Positions 9,101-16,221 are shown, numbered from the stretch's first letter. The stretch: 64,000 nt of DNA from Acuticoccus sp051016205 (GCA_051016205.1 CP136534.1:3100001-3164000), one strand, 5' to 3'. Numbers and translations are program-made. The notes: generated from the sequence alone by a model not told the origin.

Positions 9101-9620
9101 TGGTGGCTGCCACCACCGCGAAACCGAGCGGCGAGGAGATGAAGCCAAAAACGCCCTGACCGCTGACGGAGGCCTGCACCGCCACCACCACGCCGATGGC
9201 CGCCCACACCACGGAGGCGAGAATGGCAAGCCCGAAGGCGGCCGTGCCGCGCCGACGCCCCAGAAGGCTCGCGGCATTGAAGCGGGCGCGATCATCGTTG
9301 GCGGCGGCTTGTTCTTTGGCAACGGCCCTGTGCCTGCGGCGGCGAAGGCGCGGGGAGGGGCCAGCCTCGGGCGCATCGTTGGCGGGAAGAGCGGCGCGCG
9401 GTTTTGCAGCCTCGTCGCTGTCCTCATCGTCGTCCAGCACTGCCAGGCGGGGGGCAAGACTTTCTTCCAGGGAGGAGCCGATGCCGCGGGTCAGATCGTT
9501 GGGATCGTCGATATCGTCGCCATCAAGGTCCAGCTTCAGCGCTTCTTCCACCGCATTGAGTGCGGCATCGGAGGCATCCGCGCCAGGAAGATCAGCGTTG
9601 CGTTTAGGATCAGTCGCCAT
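3183..9620 (-). CDS. gpr: Giant apolipoprotein-like coiled-coil membrane protein, Growth Pole Ring (GPR/RgsE) family
   Basis: 2145 residues. The N-terminus (1-120) is acidic then Arg-rich; two membrane helices follow (about 127-150 and 165-187). The rest is almost wholly amphipathic helix. From residue about 588 to 873 it is built from thirteen exact 22-residue repeats of the type T-V-D-E-R-L-x-x-I-x-x-x-V, and from about 887 to 1051 from five exact 33-residue repeats (L-I-x-Q-x-D-Q-V-E core). Both are multiples of the 11-mer of apolipoprotein A1/A4/E. A Pro/Arg-rich linker (about 1950-2000) leads to a conserved, folded-looking C-terminus with a YRDVW...RPFYTADGQQAFEDA segment. Size, topology and repeats match GPR of Agrobacterium (about 2100 residues) and RgsE of Sinorhizobium, which form a ring at the growth pole and are needed for polar growth and rod shape. 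Transcribed alone, with a candidate CtrA site upstream. Confidence 0.85.
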   Translation of the reverse strand: MATDPKRNADLPGADASDAALNAVEEALKLDLDGDDIDDPNDLTRGIGSSLEESLAPRLAVLDDDEDSDEAAKPRAALPANDAPEAGPSPRLRRRRHRAVAKEQAAANDDRARFNAASLLGRRRGTAAFGLAILASVVWAAIGVVVAVQASVSGQGVFGFISSPLGFAVVAATIAPIIFFAMSAALSRRAEELRATSLSITEIAQRLTEPEINATEGVVNIGQAIRREVAGMSEGIEHALERASELEVLVHREVSALERSYGDHEVKIRALFEELVNERQTLMANSDQMRDELEAAKSGLADLVAALQEAIGEQLAHATQSISDTFQSEGGRLIGDLEASGQTVVGTFTNHGDDYVTKLADRSRELEMRLTDAGDAVSTQLQTTAGAQSEAIQGFVEALINAINDQSASTISAVKSASETLVGSLHAETGQTVETIRSTAEYLVGSLQAEAGSASETIRSTADILIDSVAGQSREITDEFGRVGQEVVDTLADRTVAMTESFANTGSTIADTVLERAEEVTKVMMTAGETVSTSILSVNEQLSTTLEDKLGQVNVTIAEAGTLFDNTIAERMGALDTAVALSAERLSNTVDERMATLDTTVTYAADHLVGTLDERLEAIETSVTNASATFTSLVETSIGGVEGALERSSRELIETVEGRLGEVDGTLRETTQSLIGTVDERTTAVTAEMVSAKEQLTSTFATQLENIDVTLTRAAEEVVATVDEKLATIESTLVSSSHTLEAQIGERLVVVSERMGEAGERLTGTVAGSLEHLDASLSDAADRIGGMIEGRLSEIDARVDGASSHIASTVAERMGAMEQELAESAERAAETVTMRATMVDERLTETAARLVASIEGKMGELDATIGEGGTVAANAIAAASEELSGALINQVDQVTTTLGVLGDRLTDAVTTSSGTMSETLITRADQIESTLNTIGDRLGDVITTATTDFTSSVSRQVDDMEERLTGLSEQLTGTVTVTTTTMLDAFGGRIHEVEGRLTHLSDRMTTSINGASTQMHDAVFAQIDQVESSINALGDRLTDALSSTSGALSDTLLSQADRSEALLRERQAQLEQSFMSHAAEFQATLTSFGESLAHTFAQGTDQAGSTLAERTDLIVERITGEVERVADIIAGSGSSLVEDLSVRAEAFSERLDNVRSAMNQTLSGTGEDVAGRIEGAAARVESAIVTEGSALDETLRTSTAAFQENLKAHTTNVRDQLSDAVHEVSGTMRQHTGVLAETLAEAGAEIGRAVTDQGANAAEQINISAERIAEIIGTRGDEIRISLEATIERYDAIISERNHDVQQAVGEQILSFDKALSHRVEGLSETLTDRSARLEGVIGDHATRLENLLGDTAESYERTMADRMSRLAAEFDAEATGFAGRMDTVRDAIAGDIARLSALLDEQATPVSRELSESIERYDELINERSPAVVTALATHATDVAGVLTERMEAMEDALDGRVEKVSAALLERARTISETLSDAQASINDAFAARLEEITAVTRQATEGVADGLHAEGARAQDALRSVVDETRRDILEPMQGISAQLSEETTAVNRMLSETMATMSGEVASGGKLMRDAMVEALEQLLTMIDERTETTRTQIADTMAAAHRALTEEGDRTTEAMQAVARDAAASLTDLRTVIDEHGDQFLNALAERGAGAISELRNTHGQLIDELGGTLERVQATNSALHDMLGSVGATLADMESNLSTRGEALRGIIQDALADTNRTGDEMSRQAISLREAADAALADLSTIADRIERDGQFLAGAVERFDHDSAAFDDRMQDRRMALENLSTGLLTKSEQVDALMRSFTERVDDQLRATEERVNDARVLLERTLDEAAHAVGPQLERLHEAANADAERIRDGLRIANETMASELVDSLQTVAERFQSATSDMREAARHVQDEFETTRAALERSVVELPEETMQNAEALRRAVTDQLKAVSELGAIVAKHANAEPARPSAVHEEPRDAYRRTAARRDPPPTHREPRPSASEGLNGRRGTRYGTATEESGWMNGLLRRSDGAAAHDGADQGPMGLSDNGALGRLAKTVSRAIEEGPYRDVWARHHRGERQAFSRPFYTADGQQAFEDARRRYKRDRDFRTNVDRFVDDFEETLNAASRADTSGRTNRDALMSENGKLYTLLAHVSGRLD

Positions 9621-9973
9621 CTGTCTTCGCCTCGACCTTACGCTTTACTGGAGGGTGACGGATGTCCCGGCGGGATCATCGTGTCTGCCCACTTGCCCTG
9701 TTCGCCGATCGGTAAAATTCAAAGGGTTCACCAGGGTAAGCCGTTAATGCTTTGCTAATGCCATACAACGGATAGGCGAACAAGAAACCGAACGGCGGTG
9801 GTCAATCACTATGGTTAATTCTGTTAAGCCTTTTACGGAGGCTTGAATCACCGTTCAGTTGCACTTTGATCCCCACTCTCGGATGGGGTGACGCGCGGCA
9901 CCGGCGCACCGTGGCGTTGCTTGACGTCAGGCCTTGAACGTTTATGTCGCGGTCATCGCGCAGGCAGAGGTCC
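9621..9973. other. Divergent intergenic region between the giant gene and ferredoxin
   Basis: 353 bp without a credible gene. The middle (about 9700-9850) is clearly more AT-rich than its surroundings and holds several TTAA half-sites, so it is likely to carry the promoter of the minus-strand giant gene and perhaps that of the plus-strand ferredoxin gene. Confidence 0.6.
9743..9758 (-). promoter_or_regulatory. Candidate CtrA-binding site upstream of the giant polar-growth gene
   Basis: On the minus strand the bases read TTAG-N7-TTAAC, one mismatch from the alphaproteobacterial CtrA consensus TTAA-N7-TTAAC, about 125 bp before the start codon at 9620. A second TTAA pair with 5-bp spacing lies at 9815-9827. 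CtrA control would fit a cell-cycle-timed polar growth gene. Short AT motifs arise by chance, so this is a suggestion. Confidence 0.35.
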
Positions 9974-10294
9974 ATGGCAACAATCACCTTCATCACGTTT
10001 CAAGGCGAAAGCCTCAAAGTCGAGGCTGACAACGGTTCATCGGTCATGGAGGCGGCCATCCGCTCCATGGTTCCTGGTATCGAAGCTGAGTGCGGCGGGG
10101 CATGTGCCTGCGCCACCTGTCATGTCTATGTGGCCGACGCATGGAAAGACAAGGTCGGCGGTCCATCTCCCATGGAAGAGGACATGCTCGACTTTGCCTA
10201 TGAGGTGAAAGAGACCTCGCGCCTGTCCTGCCAGATCAAAGTGACGGACGATTTGGACGGTTTGGTGGTCAGCGTTCCCGAACGCCAGGCCTGA
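9974..10294 (+). CDS. [2Fe-2S] ferredoxin, adrenodoxin type
   Basis: 106 residues from ATG 9974, with AGAGG just upstream; an earlier in-frame start at 9944 would add a poorly conserved basic tail. Cluster ligands are visible in the order C-x5-C-x2-C (ECGGACACATCH) and a fourth Cys about 36 residues on (RLSCQIKV), the spacing of vertebrate-type ferredoxins such as FdVI/adrenodoxin. These are soluble one-electron carriers serving P450s, Fe-S assembly or lipoate/heme enzymes. No reductase or P450 is adjacent, so the partner is unknown. It lies upstream of the hydrolase gene with a 123-bp gap. Confidence 0.92.
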   Translation: MATITFITFQGESLKVEADNGSSVMEAAIRSMVPGIEAECGGACACATCHVYVADAWKDKVGGPSPMEEDMLDFAYEVKETSRLSCQIKVTDDLDGLVVSVPERQA

Positions 10295-10417
10295 CCGGCG
10301 CCGGCCGGTGTCCCCTGGTCGGCCAACTCTTACAAAACTTCATGGCTGCCCGGTGCGAGGCGATTGGCTATCTTCGCCGGGCTTTGACTGACCGCAATCC
10401 CTTGCGAAGGATGCCCC

Positions 10418-11173
10418 GTGCCCACCTTCTCCTCAAACGGCGTGACCATCAACTACCTGGATGAAGGGGAGGGGCCGCTGATCTTGCTGATCCACGGCTT
10501 TGCCTCCTCAAAGGCCGTCAACTGGGTGGATACCGGCTGGGTCTCCACCCTCACCAAAAGCGGGCGGCGGGTGCTTGCGGTGGACAATCGCGGCCACGGC
10601 AAGTCCGAAAAGCTCTACGATCCGTCCCAGTACTCAACGACAATCATGGCCGAAGACGCCATGCGTCTCCTTGACCATGTGAAGGCCGATAAGGCGGTGG
10701 TCATGGGCTATTCCATGGGCGCGCGCATCAGCGCCTTTGCGGCTCTGGCCGCCCCTGAGCGGTTGAACGGGCTTATCCTCAGCGGCCTTGCCAAGGCGTT
10801 GGTGGACGGGGTCGGCGGTGGCGAGGCGGTGGCTGAGGCGCTGGAGGCACCCTCAGCGTCAAGCGTGAAGGATGTGAACGCGCGCGCCTTCCGCGTCTTC
10901 GCCGAGCAGACGGGCAGCGACAGGCGGGCGCTTGCGGCGTGCATTCGCGCTTCCCGCCAGACTTTGAGCGAGGAAGATGTGGGACAGATCGCCGTCCCCA
11001 CCCTCATCGTCGCAGGGGAAGACGACACCATTTCCGGCTCTGCGCCCGCCCTTTCAACACTCATTCCAGGGTCAAGGGCTGTTACCTTGGCCGGCCGTGA
11101 CCACATGACCGCAGTGGGAGACAAGGCCCACAAAAGCGCGGTGCTTGCATTCCTCGACGAGGTGGCGGCTTAG
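10418..11173 (+). CDS. Alpha/beta hydrolase
   Basis: 251 residues from a GTG at 10418 preceded by GAAGG. The fold is complete: oxyanion motif HGFASS after strand 3, nucleophile elbow GYSMGAR (Ser), acid in GEDDT and the late His in GRDHMT. No lid expansion or signal peptide is seen, so this is a cytoplasmic hydrolase or C-C bond hydrolase of unknown substrate. The gene is followed after 67 bp by cysE, an arrangement I recall from many Hyphomicrobiales; co-transcription is likely but a functional link to cysteine synthesis is unproven. Confidence 0.88.
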   Translation: MPTFSSNGVTINYLDEGEGPLILLIHGFASSKAVNWVDTGWVSTLTKSGRRVLAVDNRGHGKSEKLYDPSQYSTTIMAEDAMRLLDHVKADKAVVMGYSMGARISAFAALAAPERLNGLILSGLAKALVDGVGGGEAVAEALEAPSASSVKDVNARAFRVFAEQTGSDRRALAACIRASRQTLSEEDVGQIAVPTLIVAGEDDTISGSAPALSTLIPGSRAVTLAGRDHMTAVGDKAHKSAVLAFLDEVAA

Positions 11174-11240
11174 TTCTCGCCCCATCGGCCGTCGGTTCGG
11201 CGGCGGCAAGGGCGATGGGGCGGTAAGACAGGGGGCGGCG

Positions 11241-12053
11241 ATGAGCGAAGTCCTGGCATTTTCCGCAGGCGATCCCATCTGGCGGCGCATCCGTGAGGAC
11301 GCGCAGGCGATCGTGAAGCGCGAACCCACTTTGGCCGGGCTTATCCACGAGACCATATTGGACCAGCCAAGCCTTGAAGATGCGGTGGCAGAACGCGTCT
11401 CCCACCGCCTTAGCGATCCGCAGTTTGCCTCAACCCACATTCGCAACGCCTTCCGCGATGCGCTTGAGGATGAGCCGGGGCTGGCGGAGATTTTCCGCGG
11501 CGACATCCTTGCCGTCCTCGACCGTGACCCTGCCTGCGGGCGGCTGATCGAACCGCTCCTTTACTTCAAGGGATTCCACGCCATTCAGGCCCAAAGGGTG
11601 GCCCACTCGTTCTGGACCAGGGGGCGGCGTGACTTTGCCTTGATGCTCCAGTGCCGCGCCTCGGCCGCCTTGCAGGTGGACATTCATCCTGCCGTGAGGC
11701 TGGGGCGAGGCTTGTTCTTGGACCACGCCACGGGTGTGGTGATCGGCGCCACGGCCCATGTGGGCGACAATGTGTCCATCCTCCAAGGCGTCACCCTCGG
11801 CGGCACGGGCAAAACCGATGGCGACCGCCACCCCAAGATCGGCCATGGGGTGCTGATTGGGGCGGGGGCGAAGATCCTCGGCAATTTTGAGATCGGCCAT
11901 TGCTCGCGCGTGGCGGCCGGCTCGGTTGTCCTCAGTGCGGTTCCGCCCAATGTCACTGTGGCGGGCGTTCCGGCAAAGATCGTCGGCAAAGCCGGCTGCC
12001 CGGAGCCGTCGCGCTCCATGGACCAGATCCTCGCCGACCTGGGCGAGACATAA
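11241..12053 (+). CDS. cysE: Serine O-acetyltransferase
   Basis: 270 residues from ATG 11241, preceded by a purine-rich stretch. The N-terminal helical domain (DPIWRRIREDAQ..., typical SATase) is followed by FHAIQAQRVAHSFWTRGRR and a left-handed beta-helix of hexapeptide repeats containing DIHPAVRLGRGLFLDHATGVVIG and ILQGVTLGGTGK, which carry the catalytic Asp/His and acetyl-CoA site. It converts L-serine and acetyl-CoA to O-acetylserine, the first step of cysteine synthesis. The C-terminus is short and ends without the Ile that in enterobacterial CysE docks into cysteine synthase, so complex formation may differ. Confidence 0.96.
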   Translation: MSEVLAFSAGDPIWRRIREDAQAIVKREPTLAGLIHETILDQPSLEDAVAERVSHRLSDPQFASTHIRNAFRDALEDEPGLAEIFRGDILAVLDRDPACGRLIEPLLYFKGFHAIQAQRVAHSFWTRGRRDFALMLQCRASAALQVDIHPAVRLGRGLFLDHATGVVIGATAHVGDNVSILQGVTLGGTGKTDGDRHPKIGHGVLIGAGAKILGNFEIGHCSRVAAGSVVLSAVPPNVTVAGVPAKIVGKAGCPEPSRSMDQILADLGET

Positions 12054-12130
12054 CATTTTTCTTATCCGCCCGGCGGCACCACCGCTGGGCGGCGGCTCCC
12101 AGGGGAGCCGGATCATCTGCGGAGAGACCT

Positions 12131-12346
12131 TTGGACAAGACTGAAATCGCCAAGCTGCAGGAATACATGCGCCGCACCTTCGGCAACCAAACGCTTTCAG
12201 TGCGCGCGCGCCCGCGCAAGGACGATTCGGCCGAGGTCTATCTCGGTGAAGAATTTATCGGCGTCCTTTACCGCGACGAGGACGAGGGCGAACTGTCCTG
12301 GAACTTCACCATGGCCATTCTCGAGGTGGATCTGGCCACCGTCTAG
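12131..12346 (+). CDS. DUF3126 family small protein
   Basis: 71 residues from a TTG start at 12131 with GGAGAG four bases upstream; no ATG in frame gives a full-length domain. The sequence (MDKTEIAKLQEYMRRTFGN..., then EVYLGEEFIGVLYRDEDEG) matches the short conserved protein that follows cysE across Hyphomicrobiales. It is acidic, cytoplasmic and lacks catalytic motifs. Function is unknown; the stable linkage to cysE is the only hint. The stop is 12 bp before the gamma carbonic anhydrase gene. Confidence 0.8.
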   Translation: MDKTEIAKLQEYMRRTFGNQTLSVRARPRKDDSAEVYLGEEFIGVLYRDEDEGELSWNFTMAILEVDLATV

Positions 12347-12358
12347 GGCCGCCGTACG

Positions 12359-12886
12359 ATGCCCATCTACGCGCTAGACGGCGAAGCGCCCGAAATCCCC
12401 ACCGATGGTTCGGTCTATATCGCTCCGACGGCGGTGATCATCGGCCGTGTGCGGCTGTTGCCCAACGCCTCGGTGTGGTGGGGCGCGGTGCTTCGCGGCG
12501 ACAATGAGTGGATCGAGGTGGGTGAAGGCGCCAACATCCAGGACAACGCCGTCTGCCACACCGACATCGGCGCGCCTTTGACGGTGGGTGCAGGCGCCAC
12601 CATCGGCCACAGCGTGATCTTGCATGGCTGTACCATCGGCAAGAACGCGCTGATCGGGATGGGGTCGAGCATCTTGAACCACGCCGTCGTGGGGGAGGGT
12701 GCGCTGGTGGGCGCCAACGCGCTGGTGGCTGAGGGCAAGACCGTTGAGGCGGGCATGCTTGCCGTTGGCGCACCCGCCAAAGTTCGCCGTCCCCTCACTG
12801 AGGCGGAGACAGCGCGCATCCTGAAAGGGTCTGCAGACTATGTGGCCAAGGGCGTGCGTTACGGCCGCGCTTGTCATGAGGTCTGA
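12359..12886 (+). CDS. Gamma carbonic anhydrase-like hexapeptide protein
   Basis: 175 residues forming a left-handed beta-helix. The three zinc histidine positions of the gamma class are present in QDNAVCHTD, IGHSVILHG and the intervening turn; the RGDNEWIEVGEGANIQD segment is the family's most conserved stretch. Homologues (YrdA/PaaY/CaiE-like) are trimeric; some have carbonic anhydrase activity, while others are thioesterases or have unknown roles. It starts 12 bp after the DUF3126 gene and is probably co-transcribed with it. Confidence 0.9.
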   Translation: MPIYALDGEAPEIPTDGSVYIAPTAVIIGRVRLLPNASVWWGAVLRGDNEWIEVGEGANIQDNAVCHTDIGAPLTVGAGATIGHSVILHGCTIGKNALIGMGSSILNHAVVGEGALVGANALVAEGKTVEAGMLAVGAPAKVRRPLTEAETARILKGSADYVAKGVRYGRACHEV

Positions 12887-12958
12887 CGTCCCCACCTGTC
12901 GGCGACGGCCGACGTTACGGCGCGCACCGGCGACACGCTTAGGCAAAGGCGCGACAGG

Positions 12959-13729
12959 ATGAACTGGCACGTTCCGCAAATGCCGCGGCGCGACGAGCAA
13001 CCGGCGGGTCCCATGCCGCCCCGGCAGCGCACAGGCCCGCGCGAGCCTGTCTTTGCGCTCCCCGGCGCTGTGACGGCGATGATCGTGCTCCTGGTGGTCA
13101 TCCATGTGGCACGCTTGATGATTGGCTATACGGCCGACATTGAGGTGTTGATGCTGTTTGCCTTCATGCCTGCCCGCTACGTGGACACGTTCGGCGTGTT
13201 TCCAGGGGGAGTGGGTGCGGATGTCTGGACGTTCGTCACCTATGCGCTCCTGCATGGTGGATGGATGCACCTCATCATGAATGTGGTGTGGCTGGTCGCC
13301 TTCGGGGCGGCTGTGGCGCGACGCTTCGGCGCAGTGCGGTTCTGGGTGTTCTCCGCCGCCGCCGCTGCAGGGGGCGCTGGCCTTCATCTTGCCGTGCATT
13401 TTGGCGAGGCGGTGCCCGTGGTGGGCGCCTCTGCCGCCATTGCCGGCTTGATGGCCGCGGCCGCACGCTTCGTGTTCGACACCGGCGGCCCTTTGGGCTT
13501 TGCAGCAAGCCGCTCGGTTGGCGCCTACCGCAGGCCCGCCCTGTCGTTGATGGAAACCTTCCGCAACCGCAGGGCCTTGGTGTTCATCATCGTGTTTTTC
13601 GCCATCAACCTTTTCATCGGCGTTGGTGGCAATGCTGCCGGCGGGGTGGCCATTGCCTGGGAGGCGCACCTGGGCGGGTTCATCACGGGCCTTCTCGCCT
13701 TCAAGTTGTTCGACCCGGTTCCGCGATAG
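12959..13729 (+). CDS. Rhomboid family intramembrane serine protease
   Basis: 256 residues with a 35-residue Pro/Arg-rich cytoplasmic N-terminus and six or seven membrane helices (first about 37-58). The rhomboid landmarks are HGGWMHLIMNVVWL in helix 2, the nucleophile Ser in VVGASAAIAGLM (GASAA in place of the usual GxSG), and the catalytic His in AWEAHLGGFITGLL. An insertion between the Ser and His helices (SRSVGAYRRPALSLMETF) is common in alphaproteobacterial members. These proteases cleave single-pass membrane proteins within the bilayer. The start is ATG 12959; its upstream ribosome site is only moderate. Confidence 0.92.
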   Translation: MNWHVPQMPRRDEQPAGPMPPRQRTGPREPVFALPGAVTAMIVLLVVIHVARLMIGYTADIEVLMLFAFMPARYVDTFGVFPGGVGADVWTFVTYALLHGGWMHLIMNVVWLVAFGAAVARRFGAVRFWVFSAAAAAGGAGLHLAVHFGEAVPVVGASAAIAGLMAAAARFVFDTGGPLGFAASRSVGAYRRPALSLMETFRNRRALVFIIVFFAINLFIGVGGNAAGGVAIAWEAHLGGFITGLLAFKLFDPVPR

Positions 13730-13907
13730 GGCGCGCACGCACCGGCTGCCCGTCTGCCCGCGCTTGTCCTTGGTATCGGGCAGCGGCCTGGTCACGTTGG
13801 CCGCTCGGCATTGTGCGCATCGGGGATGTCACGATCTTATAGGCCTATCGCCCTTTTTCAGGCATAGTGTCACACTACTGTGACCTGCCAGAACGGGAGG
13901 GAAGGCA

Positions 13908-14336
13908 ATGACGGTCAAGGCCATTCTGCGGGAGAAGGGAAGCAAAGTCTTCACAATGACCCCCACCGCAACGCTGGCAGAAGTCGCCAAAGAGTTGAGC
14001 GAGCGGCGCATTGGTGCCGTCCTTGTGATGGATGGGGAGACGCTGCACGGCATCATCTCTGAGCGCGACATCGTGCGCGCCATCGCCCGCGCCGGTGCCG
14101 ATGCGCTGCACGAATCTGCCGACGCCTCCATGACTAAGAAGGTGGAAACCTGCGGCCTCGATGACCCCATCGACGCGGTCATGGGCAAGATGACGGCAAG
14201 CCGCTTCCGCCACATGCCTGTGGTGGAGGAGGGCAGGCTCATCGGTCTTGTCTCCATCGGCGACGTGGTCAAGCGGCGGATCGATGAGGCGGTGCGCGAG
14301 AGCGAAGAGTTGCGCGCCTACATCCACGCCATCTAA
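13908..14336 (+). CDS. Stand-alone CBS-pair protein
   Basis: 142 residues from ATG 13908 with GGAGGGAAGG just upstream. Two CBS motifs fill the protein: one from about 8 to 65 (TLAEVAKELSERRIGAVLVMD, ISERDIVRAI) and one from about 80 to 135 (AVMGKMTASRFRHMPVVEEG, IGLVSIGDVVKRRID). Such pairs bind AMP, ATP, SAM or NADH as a Bateman module. Stand-alone versions of this type are frequent in Hyphomicrobiales and act as cytosolic sensors of unknown partner. It is convergent with hisI. Confidence 0.93.
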   Translation: MTVKAILREKGSKVFTMTPTATLAEVAKELSERRIGAVLVMDGETLHGIISERDIVRAIARAGADALHESADASMTKKVETCGLDDPIDAVMGKMTASRFRHMPVVEEGRLIGLVSIGDVVKRRIDEAVRESEELRAYIHAI

Positions 14337-14372
14337 AGCGCGATCCGCTGAGTCTCGCTCAAACCGGGCGGA

Positions 14373-14804
14373 TCATGTTTTGCGGGGGTCGGCGCCCTCC
14401 ACGAAGGTGAGGCGCCCGTCAGGCTGGACAGCCCGGTAAAAACACTGGCGCGCGCCGGTGTGGCAGGCGCCGCCGTCGCCTGCCACGTCCACACGAAGGA
14501 CGATGGCGTCCTGGTCGCAATCCACCAGCATCTGCCGCACCGTCTGAATCTGTCCCGACGTCTCACCCTTGCGCCACAGACTCTGCCTGGACCGGCTGTA
14601 GTAGTGCGCTTCTCCCGTGCGCAGCGTCTCGGCAAGGGCGGCGGCATTCATGTGAGCCAGCATGAGGACCGTTCCGTCGGCGTGACGCACGGCCACGGCG
14701 GTGATCAGCCCATCGGGACCGAATTTCGGCCTGAATGTGGCGCCCAATTCCTGCTCTCGCTTTTCGGCGGAGGCGTCGGAAAAGGGCTTGGTGCTTTCAA
14801 TCAT
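14373..14804 (-). CDS. hisI: Phosphoribosyl-AMP cyclohydrolase
   Basis: 143 residues from the ATG at 14804, favoured because AAGGA lies five bases upstream; upstream ATGs at 14819 and 14834 lack a site. The active-site blocks are present: ALAETLRTGEAHYYSRSRQSLWRKGETSG, DCDQDAIVLRVD and the zinc Cys pair in GGACHTGARQCFYR. The enzyme opens the purine ring of PR-AMP, the third step of histidine synthesis. It is monofunctional: there is no HisE domain. No other his gene is adjacent. Confidence 0.96.
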   Translation of the reverse strand: MIESTKPFSDASAEKREQELGATFRPKFGPDGLITAVAVRHADGTVLMLAHMNAAALAETLRTGEAHYYSRSRQSLWRKGETSGQIQTVRQMLVDCDQDAIVLRVDVAGDGGACHTGARQCFYRAVQPDGRLTFVEGADPRKT

Positions 14805-14995
14805 GGGTGTCCTTGCCATATTGGAGCGTGTCACGCCCCAGGGAGTCGTGCCATGTCCCGACGGCGCCCCGTCGTCTTGCCGCCTGCCCGTAGCACCGCT
14901 GCGCGTTGCGCGACACTGCGCGCCCCCAGGCGCCGCGGGGACATCGCGCGATTGCGTGAGTGCGTGGTATGCTCTGGGCGGTGCGGAGACGGCAG

Positions 14996-15433
14996 ATGAT
15001 CAACGACCTTTACAACGAAAAAATCTTGTCGCTTGCGGCCAACGTTCCCCGCCTCGGCCGGCTGGACAATGCCGATGGCAGTGCCACCAACCGATCGCGC
15101 CTGTGCGGCTCGCAGGTGACGGTGGATGTGGCCATGCGTGAGGGTCGCATCACCGACTTTGCCCATGAGGTCAAGGCGTGTGCGCTGGGACAGGCTTCGT
15201 CCGCCATCATGGCAAAGACGGCCATCGGCGCCACGGTGGAGGAGCTTGAGGCGGTAAAGGCTGCGATGGAGGCGATGCTGAAGGAGGGCGGCCCGCCCCC
15301 CAACGGCCGCTGGGCAGAGCTTGCCTGCCTTGAGCCTGTGCGCGACCACAAGGCCCGGCACGCAAGCACCCTCCTTACATTCGGCGCGACGCTCGAGGCT
15401 GCCAAGCAGGCCGCTGCCACGGTGCCAGGCTGA
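14996..15433 (+). CDS. NifU/IscU-like iron-sulfur scaffold protein
   Basis: 145 residues from ATG 14996 with GGAG upstream. It has the three-Cys scaffold layout: Cys in SRLCGSQVTVDV, Cys in KACALGQASSAIM and Cys in ELACLEPVRDHKARH, the last surrounded by the usual R-x-x-K/H context. This distant IscU subgroup is common in Hyphomicrobiales beside yidD, as here (9-bp gap). It likely helps assemble or deliver Fe-S clusters, but its client is not known; the genuine IscU/SUF system is elsewhere. Confidence 0.85.
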   Translation: MINDLYNEKILSLAANVPRLGRLDNADGSATNRSRLCGSQVTVDVAMREGRITDFAHEVKACALGQASSAIMAKTAIGATVEELEAVKAAMEAMLKEGGPPPNGRWAELACLEPVRDHKARHASTLLTFGATLEAAKQAAATVPG

Positions 15434-15442
15434 GGCGCGGCC

Positions 15443-15757
15443 ATGCGGCCCGTCACAGGGGCGTTGCGCGGTTTGGTGGGGGCCTACCGCATCTTGCTGT
15501 CTCCACTTCTGGGCCGTCAGTGCCGGTACTTGCCCACCTGCTCAGAATACGCTGACGAGGCGCTGCGCAGGCATGGCGCCTGGCGTGGCGGCTTCCTGGC
15601 GCTGGCGAGGGTCCTGCGCTGCAATCCCTGGAGTGCATCAGGTTTCGACCCTGTGCCTGATCTGCCTGACGAGGCACGGCGCAGACCCTGGGCCTTCGCG
15701 CGGTGGACAGGCCGGCACATTCCCAAATCCGACAGGTTGGATGGCGCTCGGCAATGA
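15443..15757 (+). CDS. yidD: Membrane protein insertion efficiency factor YidD
   Basis: 104 residues. The family core LLGRQCRYLPTCSEYADEALRRHG is followed by the conserved RVLRCNPWSASGFDPVP block with its Cys and Trp. YidD is a small amphipathic protein at the inner membrane that supports YidC-dependent insertion. The stop overlaps the start of the GNAT gene as ATGA (15754-15757), so translation is probably coupled. Confidence 0.95.
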   Translation: MRPVTGALRGLVGAYRILLSPLLGRQCRYLPTCSEYADEALRRHGAWRGGFLALARVLRCNPWSASGFDPVPDLPDEARRRPWAFARWTGRHIPKSDRLDGARQ

Positions 15758-16221
15758 CACATGCACCCACCATCGCCTTGCGTCCTCCACACCCAAAGGA
15801 GCTTGATGTCATCAACGGTCTTATCATGCGCTCCAAGGCCTATTGGGGGTATGACACGGCCTTCATGGAGGCCTGCCGCGCCGAGCTGACCCTTACCGAA
15901 GACCGGCTCGTCGGGGCCGATATGATGTTGGCGGTGGACGGTGAGGCACCGCTCGGCATTGCCGCCGTCAGCGTGGACGGCGAGACGGGCGAACTGGAAA
16001 AGCTGTTCGTGGCGCCTGAAGCTATGGGGCGCGGTGTCGGCCGCAAGCTGATGGACTGGGCGCGTGCCAAGGCGGGTGAAGCTGGCGCCACGGCGCTCTT
16101 CATCGATGCTGATCCTGGGGCAGAGCCCTTCTACCAACGCATGGGAGCCATGCGGGTCGGTGAGGCGCCCTCAGGCTCCATTGCGGGACGAATGCTGCCG
16201 CGCTTGCGTCTGCCCCTTTAA
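15754..16221 (+). CDS. GNAT family N-acetyltransferase
   Basis: 155 residues; the start ATG 15754 overlaps the yidD stop. The acetyl-CoA loop is ELEKLFVAPEAMGRGVGRKLMDWA (motif A, R-G-V-G-R), and strand 5 with the Tyr acid position is TALFIDADPGAEPFYQRMGAM. The N-terminal GLIMRSKAYWGYD segment is typical of a subgroup of small-molecule or antibiotic-type acetyltransferases. Substrate unknown. Confidence 0.9.
   Translation: MTHAPTIALRPPHPKELDVINGLIMRSKAYWGYDTAFMEACRAELTLTEDRLVGADMMLAVDGEAPLGIAAVSVDGETGELEKLFVAPEAMGRGVGRKLMDWARAKAGEAGATALFIDADPGAEPFYQRMGAMRVGEAPSGSIAGRMLPRLRLPL

Noticed and set aside
12374..13795. 473-codon minus-strand frame opposite carbonic anhydrase and rhomboid genes
   Set aside because: His/Arg-rich low-complexity product spanning two well-supported genes on the other strand.
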